From Oscillospiraceae bacterium (GTDB lineage Bacteria; Bacillota; Clostridia; Oscillospirales; Acutalibacteraceae): DNA of 64,000 bases. The stretch covers positions 1 to 64,000 of the forward strand of contig JAQXMC010000023.1 of NCBI GenBank assembly GCA_029012445.1, given 5' to 3'. The notes below the pieces were generated by a model, which did not search any database, was not told the origin of the DNA, and was given only the letters and a program-made list of their open reading frames with translations. Positions 1 to 7,838 of this stretch are shown in pieces; the stretch's first letter is position 1, and every line of letters starts with the position of its first letter. The position numbers were made by a program, and so were the translations under genes.

Positions 1-252
1 GAACGCATATAAGCTGAAAAAAGTGAAAGAAAAAAGCCTGATTCTTTCAAACACAAATCGCAAACTGTTTCTGCGGCACGGTATCGAACCGTGCCGCAGA
101 AAGCTTATATGCTTGGCATTTTTTCGGTCTCGGAGTACCTTTGTACGCCTGTCGCCCGAAGAAAATGCCATCGGTCATCCTTTCTCGGCAGTCTCACAGC
201 TTGTCGAAAATTACTTTTTCGACAAGCTGCCGCAGTCCGTATAGGACTGCGG
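1..252 (-). repeat. Dispersed intergenic repeat, copy A (longest)
   Basis: Read on the minus strand this block is an ordered set of modules. It starts with a 9-bp hairpin (230-252). Next comes a palindrome with perfect 14-bp arms, CAGCTTGTCGAAAA (197-210) and TTTTCGACAAGCTG (216-229). A conserved GAGACTGCCGAGAAAGG tail follows (about 180-196), then a 12-bp hairpin (74-102), then an AATCAG...CTTTC...CAGCTTATATGC module (about 5-48). Parts recur at 6439-6543 and 50624-50690. The copy may continue left of the window. Short open frames across it are not believed to be genes. Its origin and function are unknown. Confidence 0.7.
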
Positions 253-405
253 CGCCGCTGCGCCCGAAGCTCGATTTTCCACCGCTGCTGATTTCGTCAA
301 CGGTTTTATTCTTCTGTTGCTTTTGTTTATTATAGACAAGTGTAAACTTTTAACATTTTGTTAAACTTGTTAAACTTAATATAAACACTGTACTATTTTG
401 CGCAT

Positions 406-421
406 TTGTGATAGAATATGT
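406..421 (+). promoter_or_regulatory. Extended -10 promoter candidate for the M28 peptidase
   Basis: TG-a-TAGAAT at 409-417 fits an extended -10 element. The 16-mer TTGTGATAGAATATGT (406-421) occurs again on the minus strand at 24188-24203 upstream of the LysR gene. No convincing -35 is seen at the matching distance; TTGTTA (367-372) with TACTAT (391-396) is an alternative promoter. Confidence 0.4.
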
Positions 422-516
422 GACATATTTGATAAGAGATCCCGGCTTAATTTGTGCAAATTATATAATAGACTGATCAAATTATAAATGGGATCGTTTC
501 TGAGGAGGATAACACA

Positions 517-1761
517 TTGAAAAAGCTTGCGGAAAATCATCAGCAGGAGCTTGACAAATGCACCGATTATGCTGTCAATGCAATAACTGAGATCTGCGAC
601 ACGATAGGTCCACGCGAATCGGCCAGTAAGGAAGAAAGAAAAGCTCAGCAGTATTGGGAAAAGGAAATGAAAAAATATGCGGATAAGGTCGAGGTCGAGG
701 ATTTCGATGTTCATCCGCACGCATTCATGGGCTGGGTTGCGATCGACGCAACGCTTATGCTTGTCGGACTCATATTCTATTATCTGAAGTTCCCGATAGT
801 CACTCTTATAGCGTCGATTCTGTCAATAATATGCATGGCGTGCGAGTTCCTGTTTTACAGACAGTTTCTTGATCCGCTTTTCAAGAAGAAGACCTCATGC
901 AATGTTATAGGCAAACGCGAGCCCACAGGGGAAGTCAAGCGCAGAATAATATTCAGCGGTCATGCCGATTCAAGCTGGGAATGGTATTTCACATATAAGG
1001 GCGGCGCCGTCTTTCTGAAATTCATGCTCGTTCCCGCTGTTGTCGGTCTCATCACCGTCACGATAGTTTCTCTGCTGACGGTTATCATGGCCGGTCCCAC
1101 CGCTTTGGTCGCTAACGGCTTTGTTCATGTCATGGGCTATGTTCAGCTTATTTTCGTTCCGTTCTTCTTTGCTCTCTATTTCTTCGTTAACTGGAAGAGA
1201 ATAGTTCACGGCGCTAACGATAATCTGACCGGCTGCGCAGCCTCGGTTGCGGTGCTGAAATATCTTGAAGAAAACGATATCCGTTTTGAGAACACCGAGG
1301 TTATAGCAATGACCTCCGGCTGCGAGGAGGCGGGCCTCAGAGGTGCTCACGCCTACACAAAGCGTCACCGCAAGGAGCTTAATGAGATACCATCCGTCTT
1401 TTTCGGAATGGATACACTCACTGATTTTGACGATATGGCTATATACTACCGCGATATGACCGGCACTGTCAGAAACGACCAGAGAGTCTGTGATCTTATG
1501 AAGGCCGGCAGTGATAAGGCAGGTCTCGACCTTCCCTTCAGAGTCGTCTTTTTCGGAGCTTCCGACGCCGCCGCAGTTTCAAAGCTCGGCGTTCCCGCGG
1601 CTACTCTTGCGGCAATGGATCCCTCACCGGCGAGATATTATCACACAAGACTTGATAAGCCGGATAAGCTCGTTCCGAAGACGATAAAAGCCGGAATAGA
1701 CACCTGCATTCAGTCGCTTTATATATTTGACGAACAGGGCTTGAAAAAAGAATACAAATAA
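517..1761 (+). CDS. Membrane-associated M28 family metallopeptidase (aminopeptidase-like)
   Basis: A 414-residue protein with the M28 zinc-peptidase layout. Candidate metal ligands are H149 (SGHADSS), D235 (GANDN), the E270-E271 pair (GCEEAG), D299 (GMDT) and a late His in YYHTRLDKPD. Two hydrophobic hairpins (about 70-117 and 165-225) interrupt or precede the catalytic core, so the enzyme is probably membrane-bound, which differs from typical soluble M28 peptidases. The start is TTG at 517, chosen because GAGGAGGA lies at 502-509. It stands alone, with a terminator just downstream. Peptidase function is inferred from the family; the substrate is unknown. Confidence 0.8.
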   Translation: MKKLAENHQQELDKCTDYAVNAITEICDTIGPRESASKEERKAQQYWEKEMKKYADKVEVEDFDVHPHAFMGWVAIDATLMLVGLIFYYLKFPIVTLIASILSIICMACEFLFYRQFLDPLFKKKTSCNVIGKREPTGEVKRRIIFSGHADSSWEWYFTYKGGAVFLKFMLVPAVVGLITVTIVSLLTVIMAGPTALVANGFVHVMGYVQLIFVPFFFALYFFVNWKRIVHGANDNLTGCAASVAVLKYLEENDIRFENTEVIAMTSGCEEAGLRGAHAYTKRHRKELNEIPSVFFGMDTLTDFDDMAIYYRDMTGTVRNDQRVCDLMKAGSDKAGLDLPFRVVFFGASDAAAVSKLGVPAATLAAMDPSPARYYHTRLDKPDKLVPKTIKAGIDTCIQSLYIFDEQGLKKEYK

Positions 1762-1773
1762 GATAAAATAAAG

Positions 1774-1799
1774 ACCGACGGATCAACCGTCGGTTTTGT
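1774..1799 (+). terminator. Intrinsic terminator after the M28 peptidase
   Basis: ACCGACGG pairs with CCGTCGGT across a 5-nt loop and is followed by TTTGTTT. A TATGCTTTCGG motif follows the hairpin, as it does after several other terminators here. Confidence 0.8.
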
Positions 1800-1865
1800 T
1801 TATGCTTTCGGTGCGCAGCCGTTTTCAGCGTACCGCCTGAAAAATCACAAATAAGGAGTCAGCTT

Positions 1866-3524
1866 ATGAAAAATGTTAAATTCTGCCCGATCTGCGGCGC
1901 AAAAAAGCTAATTCACTCGTTTCAGCTGAACAAGGCTTCAGAAAAAGCCTATGATAACGGAGCAGCCCTCACACCGCCGATGGGCTGGTCGAGCTGGAAT
2001 CTTTTCAGAGATAAGATCAGCGAACAGCTCATTAAGGAAATAGCCGAAGCCATGGATAAAAGCGGCCTCAAGGACGCCGGCTATCAATATGTCAATATCG
2101 ACGATTGCTGGCAAAGCTCCTCAAGAGACGAAAACGGCAGACTTCAGGCCGACATGATCAACTTTCCTTCCGGAATAAAGGCTCTGAGCGAATATGTCAA
2201 TTCACTCGGGCTCAAGCTCGGAATATATTCATCAAACGGAACGCTCACCTGCGAAGACTATCCGGCGACACTCGGCCATGAGGCTGTCGACGCCGACACT
2301 TTCGCCGAATGGGGAGTCGAATATTTCAAGCATGATTTCTGTCACAATGTTCCCGTGCCGACGAAAACGCCCTATATTATCAAAATAGGCGTCGGTGAAA
2401 AGTACAAGCAGGATATCTGCGTAAAATATGCTTCCGAAGCCGTTCTGACGGGCAATGCGCGCCTTGTTGAGGATAAAGAAATAGACGGCTGCCATTACAT
2501 AAAGGGCCTTTGCAGCCGAAACGGAACCGCAGAATTTAACGACATAACCGTTCCCGAGGATAACGACTATGTTCTGACGCTGACTATAAGAAAAAGCGGC
2601 ACCGACGACAAATTCCTTGTTATCTGCGTCAACGGTGAAGATGAATACTACCTTAACGCTCCGGGAACAAAGTCACCGACTCCCGAGGGAAGGCTTCAGA
2701 TAGGAATAAGGCTCAGGGCGGGCAAAAACTCGATCAGATTCTATAATCCGATAGGCTCCAAAATGGACAGCGCCTTCTTCCAGTATAAGCTCATGGGCGA
2801 GGAGCTCAAGAGAGCCACAAGGGAATATGCGGAAAAGAACGGAACGGAAGAAAAAAAGATAGTCTATTCAATATGCGAGTGGGGCTTCAGATCGCCCTGG
2901 AAGTGGGGCAGGGAGGCCGGCAATCTCTGGCGCACAACGCCCGACATAATGGCGAACTGGTTAAGCATACTGAGCATATATGAGAGAACGGTCAGACTCG
3001 GTGAATACGCCGGAATAGGCGGCTGGAACGATCCCGATATGCTCGAGGTCGGCAACGGCGAGCTGACATATGAGGAGAATAAGAGCCATTTCTCGCTGTG
3101 GTGCATGATGTGCGCTCCGCTGATTCTCGGCAACGATGTCAGAAAATTCATAAAGCCCGACGGCAGCGTTGACAGAGACAACAAGGTTTATCAGATACTG
3201 ACAAATAAATATCTCATCGGCATTAACCAGGACGCCCTGGGAATACCGTGCAAAAAAGCCAAAGGCTTCACTAAATCGCCTCTGATTGATATTCTTGTGA
3301 AGCCGCTGACTAACGCAAGAGTCGCAGTCTGCGTTTTCAATAAGGATAACAAGCCCTGCGAAACAGAGATCGACATCAATAAAATAGCCGACACGGCGGG
3401 CGTTAATTTGAAGAAAAAAGCCTCCTACAAGGTGTTTGACTGCTGGGAGGAAAAAGCCTTTGAAACATCAAAGATTAAAGCCGAGCCCGAAAAACACGGC
3501 GTTGAGGTGTTCATAATCGAATAA
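1866..3524 (+). CDS. GH27 alpha-galactosidase-like enzyme with domain inserted in the barrel
   Basis: A 552-residue cytoplasmic (no signal peptide) family-27 glycoside hydrolase. The GH27 signature TPPMGWSSWN starts near residue 36 and YVNIDDCW near 75. The nucleophile is predicted as D157 (FKHDFC) and the acid/base lies in WNDPDMLEVGN (about 387-397). Between the two catalytic halves, about residues 165-315 form an inserted beta-rich segment resembling a carbohydrate-binding module, after which the barrel resumes at YSICEWG. The extreme N-terminus carries a lone CPICG knuckle (residues 7-11) with no second CxxC nearby, which is odd for GH27. The start is supported by AAGGAG upstream. It probably releases alpha-linked galactose inside the cell. 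Confidence 0.85.
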   Translation: MKNVKFCPICGAKKLIHSFQLNKASEKAYDNGAALTPPMGWSSWNLFRDKISEQLIKEIAEAMDKSGLKDAGYQYVNIDDCWQSSSRDENGRLQADMINFPSGIKALSEYVNSLGLKLGIYSSNGTLTCEDYPATLGHEAVDADTFAEWGVEYFKHDFCHNVPVPTKTPYIIKIGVGEKYKQDICVKYASEAVLTGNARLVEDKEIDGCHYIKGLCSRNGTAEFNDITVPEDNDYVLTLTIRKSGTDDKFLVICVNGEDEYYLNAPGTKSPTPEGRLQIGIRLRAGKNSIRFYNPIGSKMDSAFFQYKLMGEELKRATREYAEKNGTEEKKIVYSICEWGFRSPWKWGREAGNLWRTTPDIMANWLSILSIYERTVRLGEYAGIGGWNDPDMLEVGNGELTYEENKSHFSLWCMMCAPLILGNDVRKFIKPDGSVDRDNKVYQILTNKYLIGINQDALGIPCKKAKGFTKSPLIDILVKPLTNARVAVCVFNKDNKPCETEIDINKIADTAGVNLKKKASYKVFDCWEEKAFETSKIKAEPEKHGVEVFIIE

Positions 3525-3621
3525 GGGGCTCAGGCAGAAAGATAAACGGCTTTCTTGTCTGATATCGCAAAAGAGCGAAAAAGCGCTTGGAAAATCAAAT
3601 AAATTCAATATTCTGCCGAAC

Positions 3622-3658
3622 ATGGGGCGGACGCTCACTGCGTCCGTCCCATTCTTTT
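3622..3658 (+). terminator. Terminator after the GH27 gene
   Basis: ATGGGGCGGACGC and GCGTCCGTCCCAT form a 13-bp stem with one G-T pair, followed by TCTTTTAT. Confidence 0.75.
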
Positions 3659-3691
3659 ATCAAACGGAGAACAATTTGACCGCTCCTCGGT

Positions 3692-3725
3692 TTCGACACC
3701 AAACGCCGGGCATATAGCCTATAAT
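3692..3725 (+). promoter_or_regulatory. spoIIG-type promoter with Spo0A box and 22-bp spacer
   Basis: TTCGACA at 3692-3698 is an exact Spo0A box (complement TGTCGAA) and sits where the -35 should be. A perfect TATAAT lies at 3720-3725. The distance from the end of TTCGAC to the -10 is 22 bp, the unusual spacing known for the Bacillus subtilis spoIIG promoter, which Spo0A~P activates. A TTGACC (3676-3681) lies just upstream and could be a degenerate second box. Regulation by Spo0A is inferred from this architecture. Confidence 0.6.
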
Positions 3726-3744
3726 ATTTTCGGGTGGTGATATC

Positions 3745-4596
3745 ATGCAGGTCGTCTATGCCGATGTGCTGATAATTCTGAATACATATGTCAATTTTGC
3801 TCTTCTGAGACTTGCCGCCGTGATATCGGGAGCAGGGGTGAACCGCCTGAGGCTGTTTCTTTCCGCTCTTGCCGGCGGCGTCTATTCGCTGGTGATATTC
3901 GTCGACTCAATGCCTGCGGCTCTGTCGTTCGCGCTGAAAATAGCTGTCAGCGCCCTGATGGTGCTGATCGCTTTCGGATATAAAAATTTCGCCGTGTACG
4001 CAAAGAAATTTGCAGCGTTTTTTTTCGTCAGCTTCCTCTTTGCGGGGCTGATGTTCGCCCTGTGGATCTTTGTCAGACCGCAAACTATGCTTTTCAATAA
4101 TCAGACCGTTTATTTTCAGTTTGACACATTAACGCTTCTGATCGCCACGACTGTTTGCTATGTTCTTCTGCGTGTTATCTGCTTTATAACGGAAAAGAGA
4201 GCGCCCAAGGGGCATATTTATGAAATTACAGTCTGCATCATGGAAAGAAGCGTTACCTGCAATGCTCTGCTTGACAGCGGAAGCACACTGAAGGACTGCT
4301 TCACATCGCTGCCGGTGATAGCGGCCGACCGTTCGCTTTTTGACTTTATCCCCGAAGATATCAGCGAAATTCCGAAAAAGCTAAGACCGAGATATATTCC
4401 TCTGAACACGGTTTCGGGCGACGGAGCAATGCTCGCGGTCAGGCCGGATAAAGTGAGAATAAGGGGAGTGAACTGCGACTTTGAAACATCGGAGTTGTTT
4501 ATCGGACTGAGTGCGGCGAAGATAAAAAACGGCGACTTTGAAGCGGTCCTGCCTTATGAGATATTGGAGCAACGGGAGGGAAAAACATATGTTTAA
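3745..4596 (+). CDS. spoIIGA: Sporulation sigma-E processing peptidase SpoIIGA
   Basis: A 283-residue membrane aspartic protease that cleaves pro-sigma-E in the mother cell. The N-terminal half has about five membrane segments (residues 5-150). The C-terminal cytosolic half carries the catalytic motif ALLDSGST with D177. Start ATG at 3745 follows a GGGTGGTGA ribosome site. The last eight bases overlap the start of sigE, so the protease and its substrate are translationally coupled, as in other endospore formers. It is expected to need the SpoIIR signal, which is not in this window. Confidence 0.93.
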   Translation: MQVVYADVLIILNTYVNFALLRLAAVISGAGVNRLRLFLSALAGGVYSLVIFVDSMPAALSFALKIAVSALMVLIAFGYKNFAVYAKKFAAFFFVSFLFAGLMFALWIFVRPQTMLFNNQTVYFQFDTLTLLIATTVCYVLLRVICFITEKRAPKGHIYEITVCIMERSVTCNALLDSGSTLKDCFTSLPVIAADRSLFDFIPEDISEIPKKLRPRYIPLNTVSGDGAMLAVRPDKVRIRGVNCDFETSELFIGLSAAKIKNGDFEAVLPYEILEQREGKTYV

Positions 4597-5293
4597 GGCT
4601 TTGATAAAAAGAATAAAACGGCTGATAGCGTCGCTTAAAAGCGGAAGGATATATTACATAAACGGTTCTGAAAATCTGCCTCCTCCGCTAAGCAAGGAGG
4701 AGGAGCAGAGAGTTCTCGAAAAAATAGAAGCCGGTGACGAGAAAGAAAGAGAGACTCTGATAGTCCACAATCTGCGTCTGGTGGTCTATATCTCAAGAAA
4801 ATTTGAAAACACCGGAATCGGGATTGAGGACCTCATTTCGATAGGCACGATCGGGCTTATAAAGGCGGTCAACACCTTCTGCCCGTCGAAAAATATCAAG
4901 CTTGCAACCTATGCTTCAAGGTGCATAGAGAACGAGATTCTGATGTACCTGAGAAAAAACTCTCAGCAAAAAAACGAGATATCAATAGACGAGCCGCTGA
5001 ATATCGACTGGGACGGCAACGAGCTGCTGCTTTCCGATGTTCTGGGCAGCGAGCCGGACGAGATCAACAGGGGAATGGAGCTTGAGGATGAAAAAAATCA
5101 GCTTCTCGAAATAATATCGAGACTGAGCGAACGGGAAAAGCTGATAATGACGATGCGCTTCGGCCTTGGCGGAACTAAAGAATACACGCAAAAGCAAGTT
5201 GCGGATATTCTGGGAATATCGCAAAGCTATATATCGAGGCTTGAAAAAAGAATAATTGCGAAGCTAAAAAAAGAGATAGAAAAAGCCGTTTAG
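4589..5293 (+). CDS. sigE: RNA polymerase sporulation sigma factor sigma-E (pro-form)
   Basis: A 234-residue sigma-70 family protein closely resembling SigE. It has a basic amphipathic pro-sequence (residues 1 to about 24), then [17 protein letters not shown] around the expected cleavage site. Region 2 follows ([31 protein letters not shown]), then [17 protein letters not shown], and a region 4 helix-turn-helix ([17 protein letters not shown]). I chose ATG 4589, preceded by GGGAGGG at 4574-4580, over an in-frame ATG at 4538, because the latter has no ribosome site and lies deep in spoIIGA. Mother-cell expression early in sporulation is known for the family. Confidence 0.96.
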   Translation: MFKALIKRIKRLIASLKSGRIYYINGSENLPPPLSKEEEQRVLEKIEAGDEKERETLIVHNLRLVVYISRKFENTGIGIEDLISIGTIGLIKAVNTFCPSKNIKLATYASRCIENEILMYLRKNSQQKNEISIDEPLNIDWDGNELLLSDVLGSEPDEINRGMELEDEKNQLLEIISRLSEREKLIMTMRFGLGGTKEYTQKQVADILGISQSYISRLEKRIIAKLKKEIEKAV

Positions 5294-5376
5294 CAAATTT
5301 AAACTTACTCTTGCCAAGACGGAAAAAATGATGTAAAATATCGGTAGAAAATTCAATAAATTCATGGGGTGGTAAA

Positions 5377-6429
5377 ATGAACCGTTCACAGGTCGTTTTC
5401 AAGGCTATTGATATTTTCGGCTATATTCCGCAGAATATAACTCATTACAAGGGCGTTGCCTGCGTCAAGGATGTCGCTTTCAACAAGAGCCGGGATAAGT
5501 ATGAATCCGGCGATGTGTATTACAGCGAAAAGGCCATGAAGCTGTGCAAGGAACAGGGCAAAAAGATGCCCGTCATACTTAATATTCACGGCGGCGGCTT
5601 CGTTATGGGCGATAAAAAGTGCCGAAAGAGCTATTCGTCCTTCTGGGCTGAAAAAGGCTATTTTGTTTTTAATATCAACTACCGTCTTGCGCCCAAAGCG
5701 CAGTTCCCGGAATATCTCTATGACAGCATAGACGCGCTGAATTACCTCGAAGAGCTGAATAAATATTACGGTACGCTCGACCTCGATAAAATAATAGTGA
5801 TGGGCGACTCGTCGGGCGGATATTCAGCGGCGTTTGTTGCCGCGCTTGCGTTTGACGATGATCTCGTCAAGACTCTCGGTACGCCTGAGGTAAAGCTGAA
5901 GCCCGCCGTTCTTGCGCCGTTTTGCGGTATATATGATATCGATACCCTGTTTGACAACAACATTTTTCCGTTCAAGTTAGTTGATGTCACTGCGGAGACC
6001 TTCCTCGGATATGAACACTCCGACGAAGGAATTGAAGCTATCAAGAAATATAAATATGTCGACTATATTTCACCGATGAAGTTTGTCAATAAAAATTGGT
6101 GCCCGACATTTATCGTCTGGTCAAACAGCGATATTATCTGCACAAATCAGGGACAGCCGTTTTATGACGCTCTCGTTGCGAATCTCGGCGAGGAAAATGT
6201 TGGCAAGTTCACTGCCGACGGCTTTGCCAACAACCATTGCTTCCATCTTAACATGGCGCTCAAGATATCAAAGCAGTGCTTCAAGGCGGCTGATGAATTT
6301 TTCAGAGAAAAGCTTAAGTTTGAGGATGTGTTAGCCGAGGCGGCTGAAAAAGAAAAGGCCGAGAAAGAAGAAGCAGAAATCGAAAAAGCCGCCGAAAAAG
6401 AAAAAGCGGCTCAAGCCGATAAAAACTAA
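5377..6429 (+). CDS. HSL-type alpha/beta hydrolase with charged C-terminal tail
   Basis: A 350-residue esterase/lipase of the hormone-sensitive-lipase group. The oxyanion motif HGGGF begins at residue 71, followed by NYRLAP near 101. The nucleophile elbow GDSSG gives S145, and the catalytic His is probably in NNHCFH (about 288-293). The last 35 or so residues are a Glu/Lys/Ala-rich helix with EKEKAEKEEAE-like repeats that is not part of the usual fold. No signal peptide is seen, so it is cytoplasmic. The start is supported by GGGGTGGT upstream. The substrate is unknown. Confidence 0.8.
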   Translation: MNRSQVVFKAIDIFGYIPQNITHYKGVACVKDVAFNKSRDKYESGDVYYSEKAMKLCKEQGKKMPVILNIHGGGFVMGDKKCRKSYSSFWAEKGYFVFNINYRLAPKAQFPEYLYDSIDALNYLEELNKYYGTLDLDKIIVMGDSSGGYSAAFVAALAFDDDLVKTLGTPEVKLKPAVLAPFCGIYDIDTLFDNNIFPFKLVDVTAETFLGYEHSDEGIEAIKKYKYVDYISPMKFVNKNWCPTFIVWSNSDIICTNQGQPFYDALVANLGEENVGKFTADGFANNHCFHLNMALKISKQCFKAADEFFREKLKFEDVLAEAAEKEKAEKEEAEIEKAAEKEKAAQADKN

Positions 6430-6438
6430 GATAAATTA

Positions 6439-6543
6439 AAACCGCCGGCTATCCGGCGGTTTCAGCTTGTCGAAAAAAGTTTGTGGTTTGCACTTGAATG
6501 AATCAGACATTTTCTTTCGCTTTTCAGCTTTATGCTTTCGGGC
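6439..6543 (+). repeat. Dispersed intergenic repeat, copy B (internally deleted)
   Basis: Starts with a strong terminator-like hairpin (AAACCGCCGG, loop CTAT, CCGGCGGTTT; 6439-6462), followed at once by CAGCTTGTCGAAAA (6463-6476). It then jumps to the distal module AGTTTGTGGTTTGCACTTG...GAATCAGAC...CTTTCGC...CAGCTTTATGC (6478-6536). That module aligns along its length with the distal end of copy A read on the minus strand. The second palindrome arm and the GAGACTGCC tail are missing. Confidence 0.65.
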
Positions 6544-6560
6544 GCCTTTATCGACAGTTT

Positions 6561-6586
6561 AAAACCGCCGAATATCTGGCGGTTTT
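6561..6586. terminator. Bidirectional terminator between convergent hydrolase genes
   Basis: AAAACCGCC (6561-6569) pairs with GGCGGTTTT (6578-6586). It is A/T-flanked on both sides and lies 4 bp from the end of the minus-strand hydrolase. The stem sequence nearly repeats the 6439-6462 hairpin. Confidence 0.7.
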
Positions 6587-6590
6587 AATA

Positions 6591-7280
6591 TTATCGCTGT
6601 TCCTCGCTTAAAAATTTGTCAACGGCGGCGTTGAAGCAGGCCGCGTTTTTCCGGGCGATGAAATGATCGCCCTCAATGAACAAAAGCCTTGAATCGGGAA
6701 TGTTCTCTGCTATCTTTTTTGTGTGCTCTCGCTTTATCATATCTCTTGTTCCGGCGATAACGAGAGTTGGGGCGGTTATGGCTCTGAGCGCGGACTCGTC
6801 GATATCCGGATCGTTCACCATAAGGCCGAGCATCTCGGCGGTCTTTTTTGCCCCGGCGCTTTTCCCGGCGAATAATGACGCCAATTTAAAGCCTATCTCA
6901 ACCGGTATCTGAAAATAGGGCTTCACTCCCGATGTGTCAAGGTTTGCGCCGTCAATTACCAGCCTATTGACCGATTCAGGGTATTTTATCGCAAAGCAAA
7001 GAGCGATGTTGCCTCCGTCCGAGAAACCGAGAATGTTTGCTTTTTTTATTTCGTGTTCCTTCATGAAATAATGCAGATCGTCCGCAAACCGTCTGATAGT
7101 GAAAGGACCTGTTCCACGCTCCGATGCGCCGTGACCTCTTGTGTCGATGGCAATTACTCTGAATTTTCTGCTGAAATATTCGATCTGATGAATAAAATAG
7201 CTGTGATCCTCTCCGTTTCCGTGCAGGAGTATCAGCGGCTCGCCGCGTCCTTTTTCCTCATAGTTTAAACAAATATCCAT
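6591..7280 (-). CDS. Alpha/beta hydrolase fold protein
   Basis: A 229-residue soluble hydrolase. It shows the HGNGEDH oxyanion region (residues 20-26), DTRGHGAS (46-53), the nucleophile elbow GFSDGG with S87, a DPDIDESAL...TAPTLVIAGTRD region carrying the acidic residue, and a final His in EGDHF (about 208). GAGGTAAG upstream supports the ATG at 7280. It is monocistronic and converges on the upstream esterase. Such proteins are esterases, peroxidases or C-C hydrolases; the reaction cannot be assigned. Confidence 0.75.
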   Translation of the reverse strand: MDICLNYEEKGRGEPLILLHGNGEDHSYFIHQIEYFSRKFRVIAIDTRGHGASERGTGPFTIRRFADDLHYFMKEHEIKKANILGFSDGGNIALCFAIKYPESVNRLVIDGANLDTSGVKPYFQIPVEIGFKLASLFAGKSAGAKKTAEMLGLMVNDPDIDESALRAITAPTLVIAGTRDMIKREHTKKIAENIPDSRLLFIEGDHFIARKNAACFNAAVDKFLSEEQR

Positions 7281-7379
7281 GCTTACCTCCGATATCGGTT
7301 GCTTTATAATTGCCGTGCTGATGTTTCATTTGATACAGTATTCACTGCCGACATTATTTTTCTGCTTCTGCGTTCCGCC

Positions 7380-7457
7380 TCACTGAGCTGATTCAGGCCG
7401 CAGCTCTATGACTTTATCAATATCATCTTCCGTCATTTTCATGAAAGATATGTTCAT
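7380..7457 (-). pseudogene. 25-codon ORF resembling a truncated GNAT acetyltransferase start
   Basis: A GGAGGGTAAAG ribosome site precedes an ATG that begins MNISFMKMTEDDIDKVIEL and stops after 25 codons. MTEDDIDKVIEL is typical of the first strand and helix of GNAT acetyltransferases, but nothing GNAT-like follows in any frame before the hydrolase gene. It may be the stub of a deleted gene or a short leader peptide. The rest of 7281-7699 shows no gene. Confidence 0.35.
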
Positions 7458-7699
7458 TCTTTACCCTCCGTGATATGTCCGCCGCGTTCCGCCCGGAATA
7501 ACAAGCGCTTTCAGCTTGCAAATGCGGCGTATAGTCGTTATGTTTGCGGAACGGGGCTTAAGCTTTATTCCGATTATATTATATAAAAATAAAAATTTCA
7601 ACGGATAGAGGTATATTTTTAAACAGCGTCTTACTGCTGTTTCTATTCGAATGAAAGAAGAATTTTTTTGATTTATATTGTAATTTTTGTTGCAATTCG

Positions 7700-7728
7700 T
7701 TGACTTTTTTAATAAATTTTTATATTAT
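7700..7728 (+). promoter_or_regulatory. Sigma-A promoter of the phosphoesterase gene
   Basis: TTGACT (7700-7705), a 17-bp spacer and TATTAT (7723-7728). It lies about 105 bp ahead of the start codon. Confidence 0.75.
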
Positions 7729-7838
7729 ATTCACGAGACAAAACATCCGTGCTTTTTGTTTGAAAATCAGCTTTCGGCATAAGGCACGCTTGCGCATCTT
7801 CGGAAATTTCAATGCAAAAAGTTTAAAGGAGGAAAATC

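Noticed and set aside
23..335. Three overlapping short open frames across the left edge
   Set aside because: They lie inside repeat copy A, follow hairpin arms, have no ribosome sites and resemble no family.
376..720. Minus-strand 114-codon frame
   Set aside because: It is antisense to the M28 peptidase start and crosses its promoter; its composition follows the real gene.
4538..4588. Earlier in-frame ATG for sigE
   Set aside because: No ribosome site, and it would add 17 residues not seen before the conserved pro-sequence; ATG 4589 has GGGAGGG.
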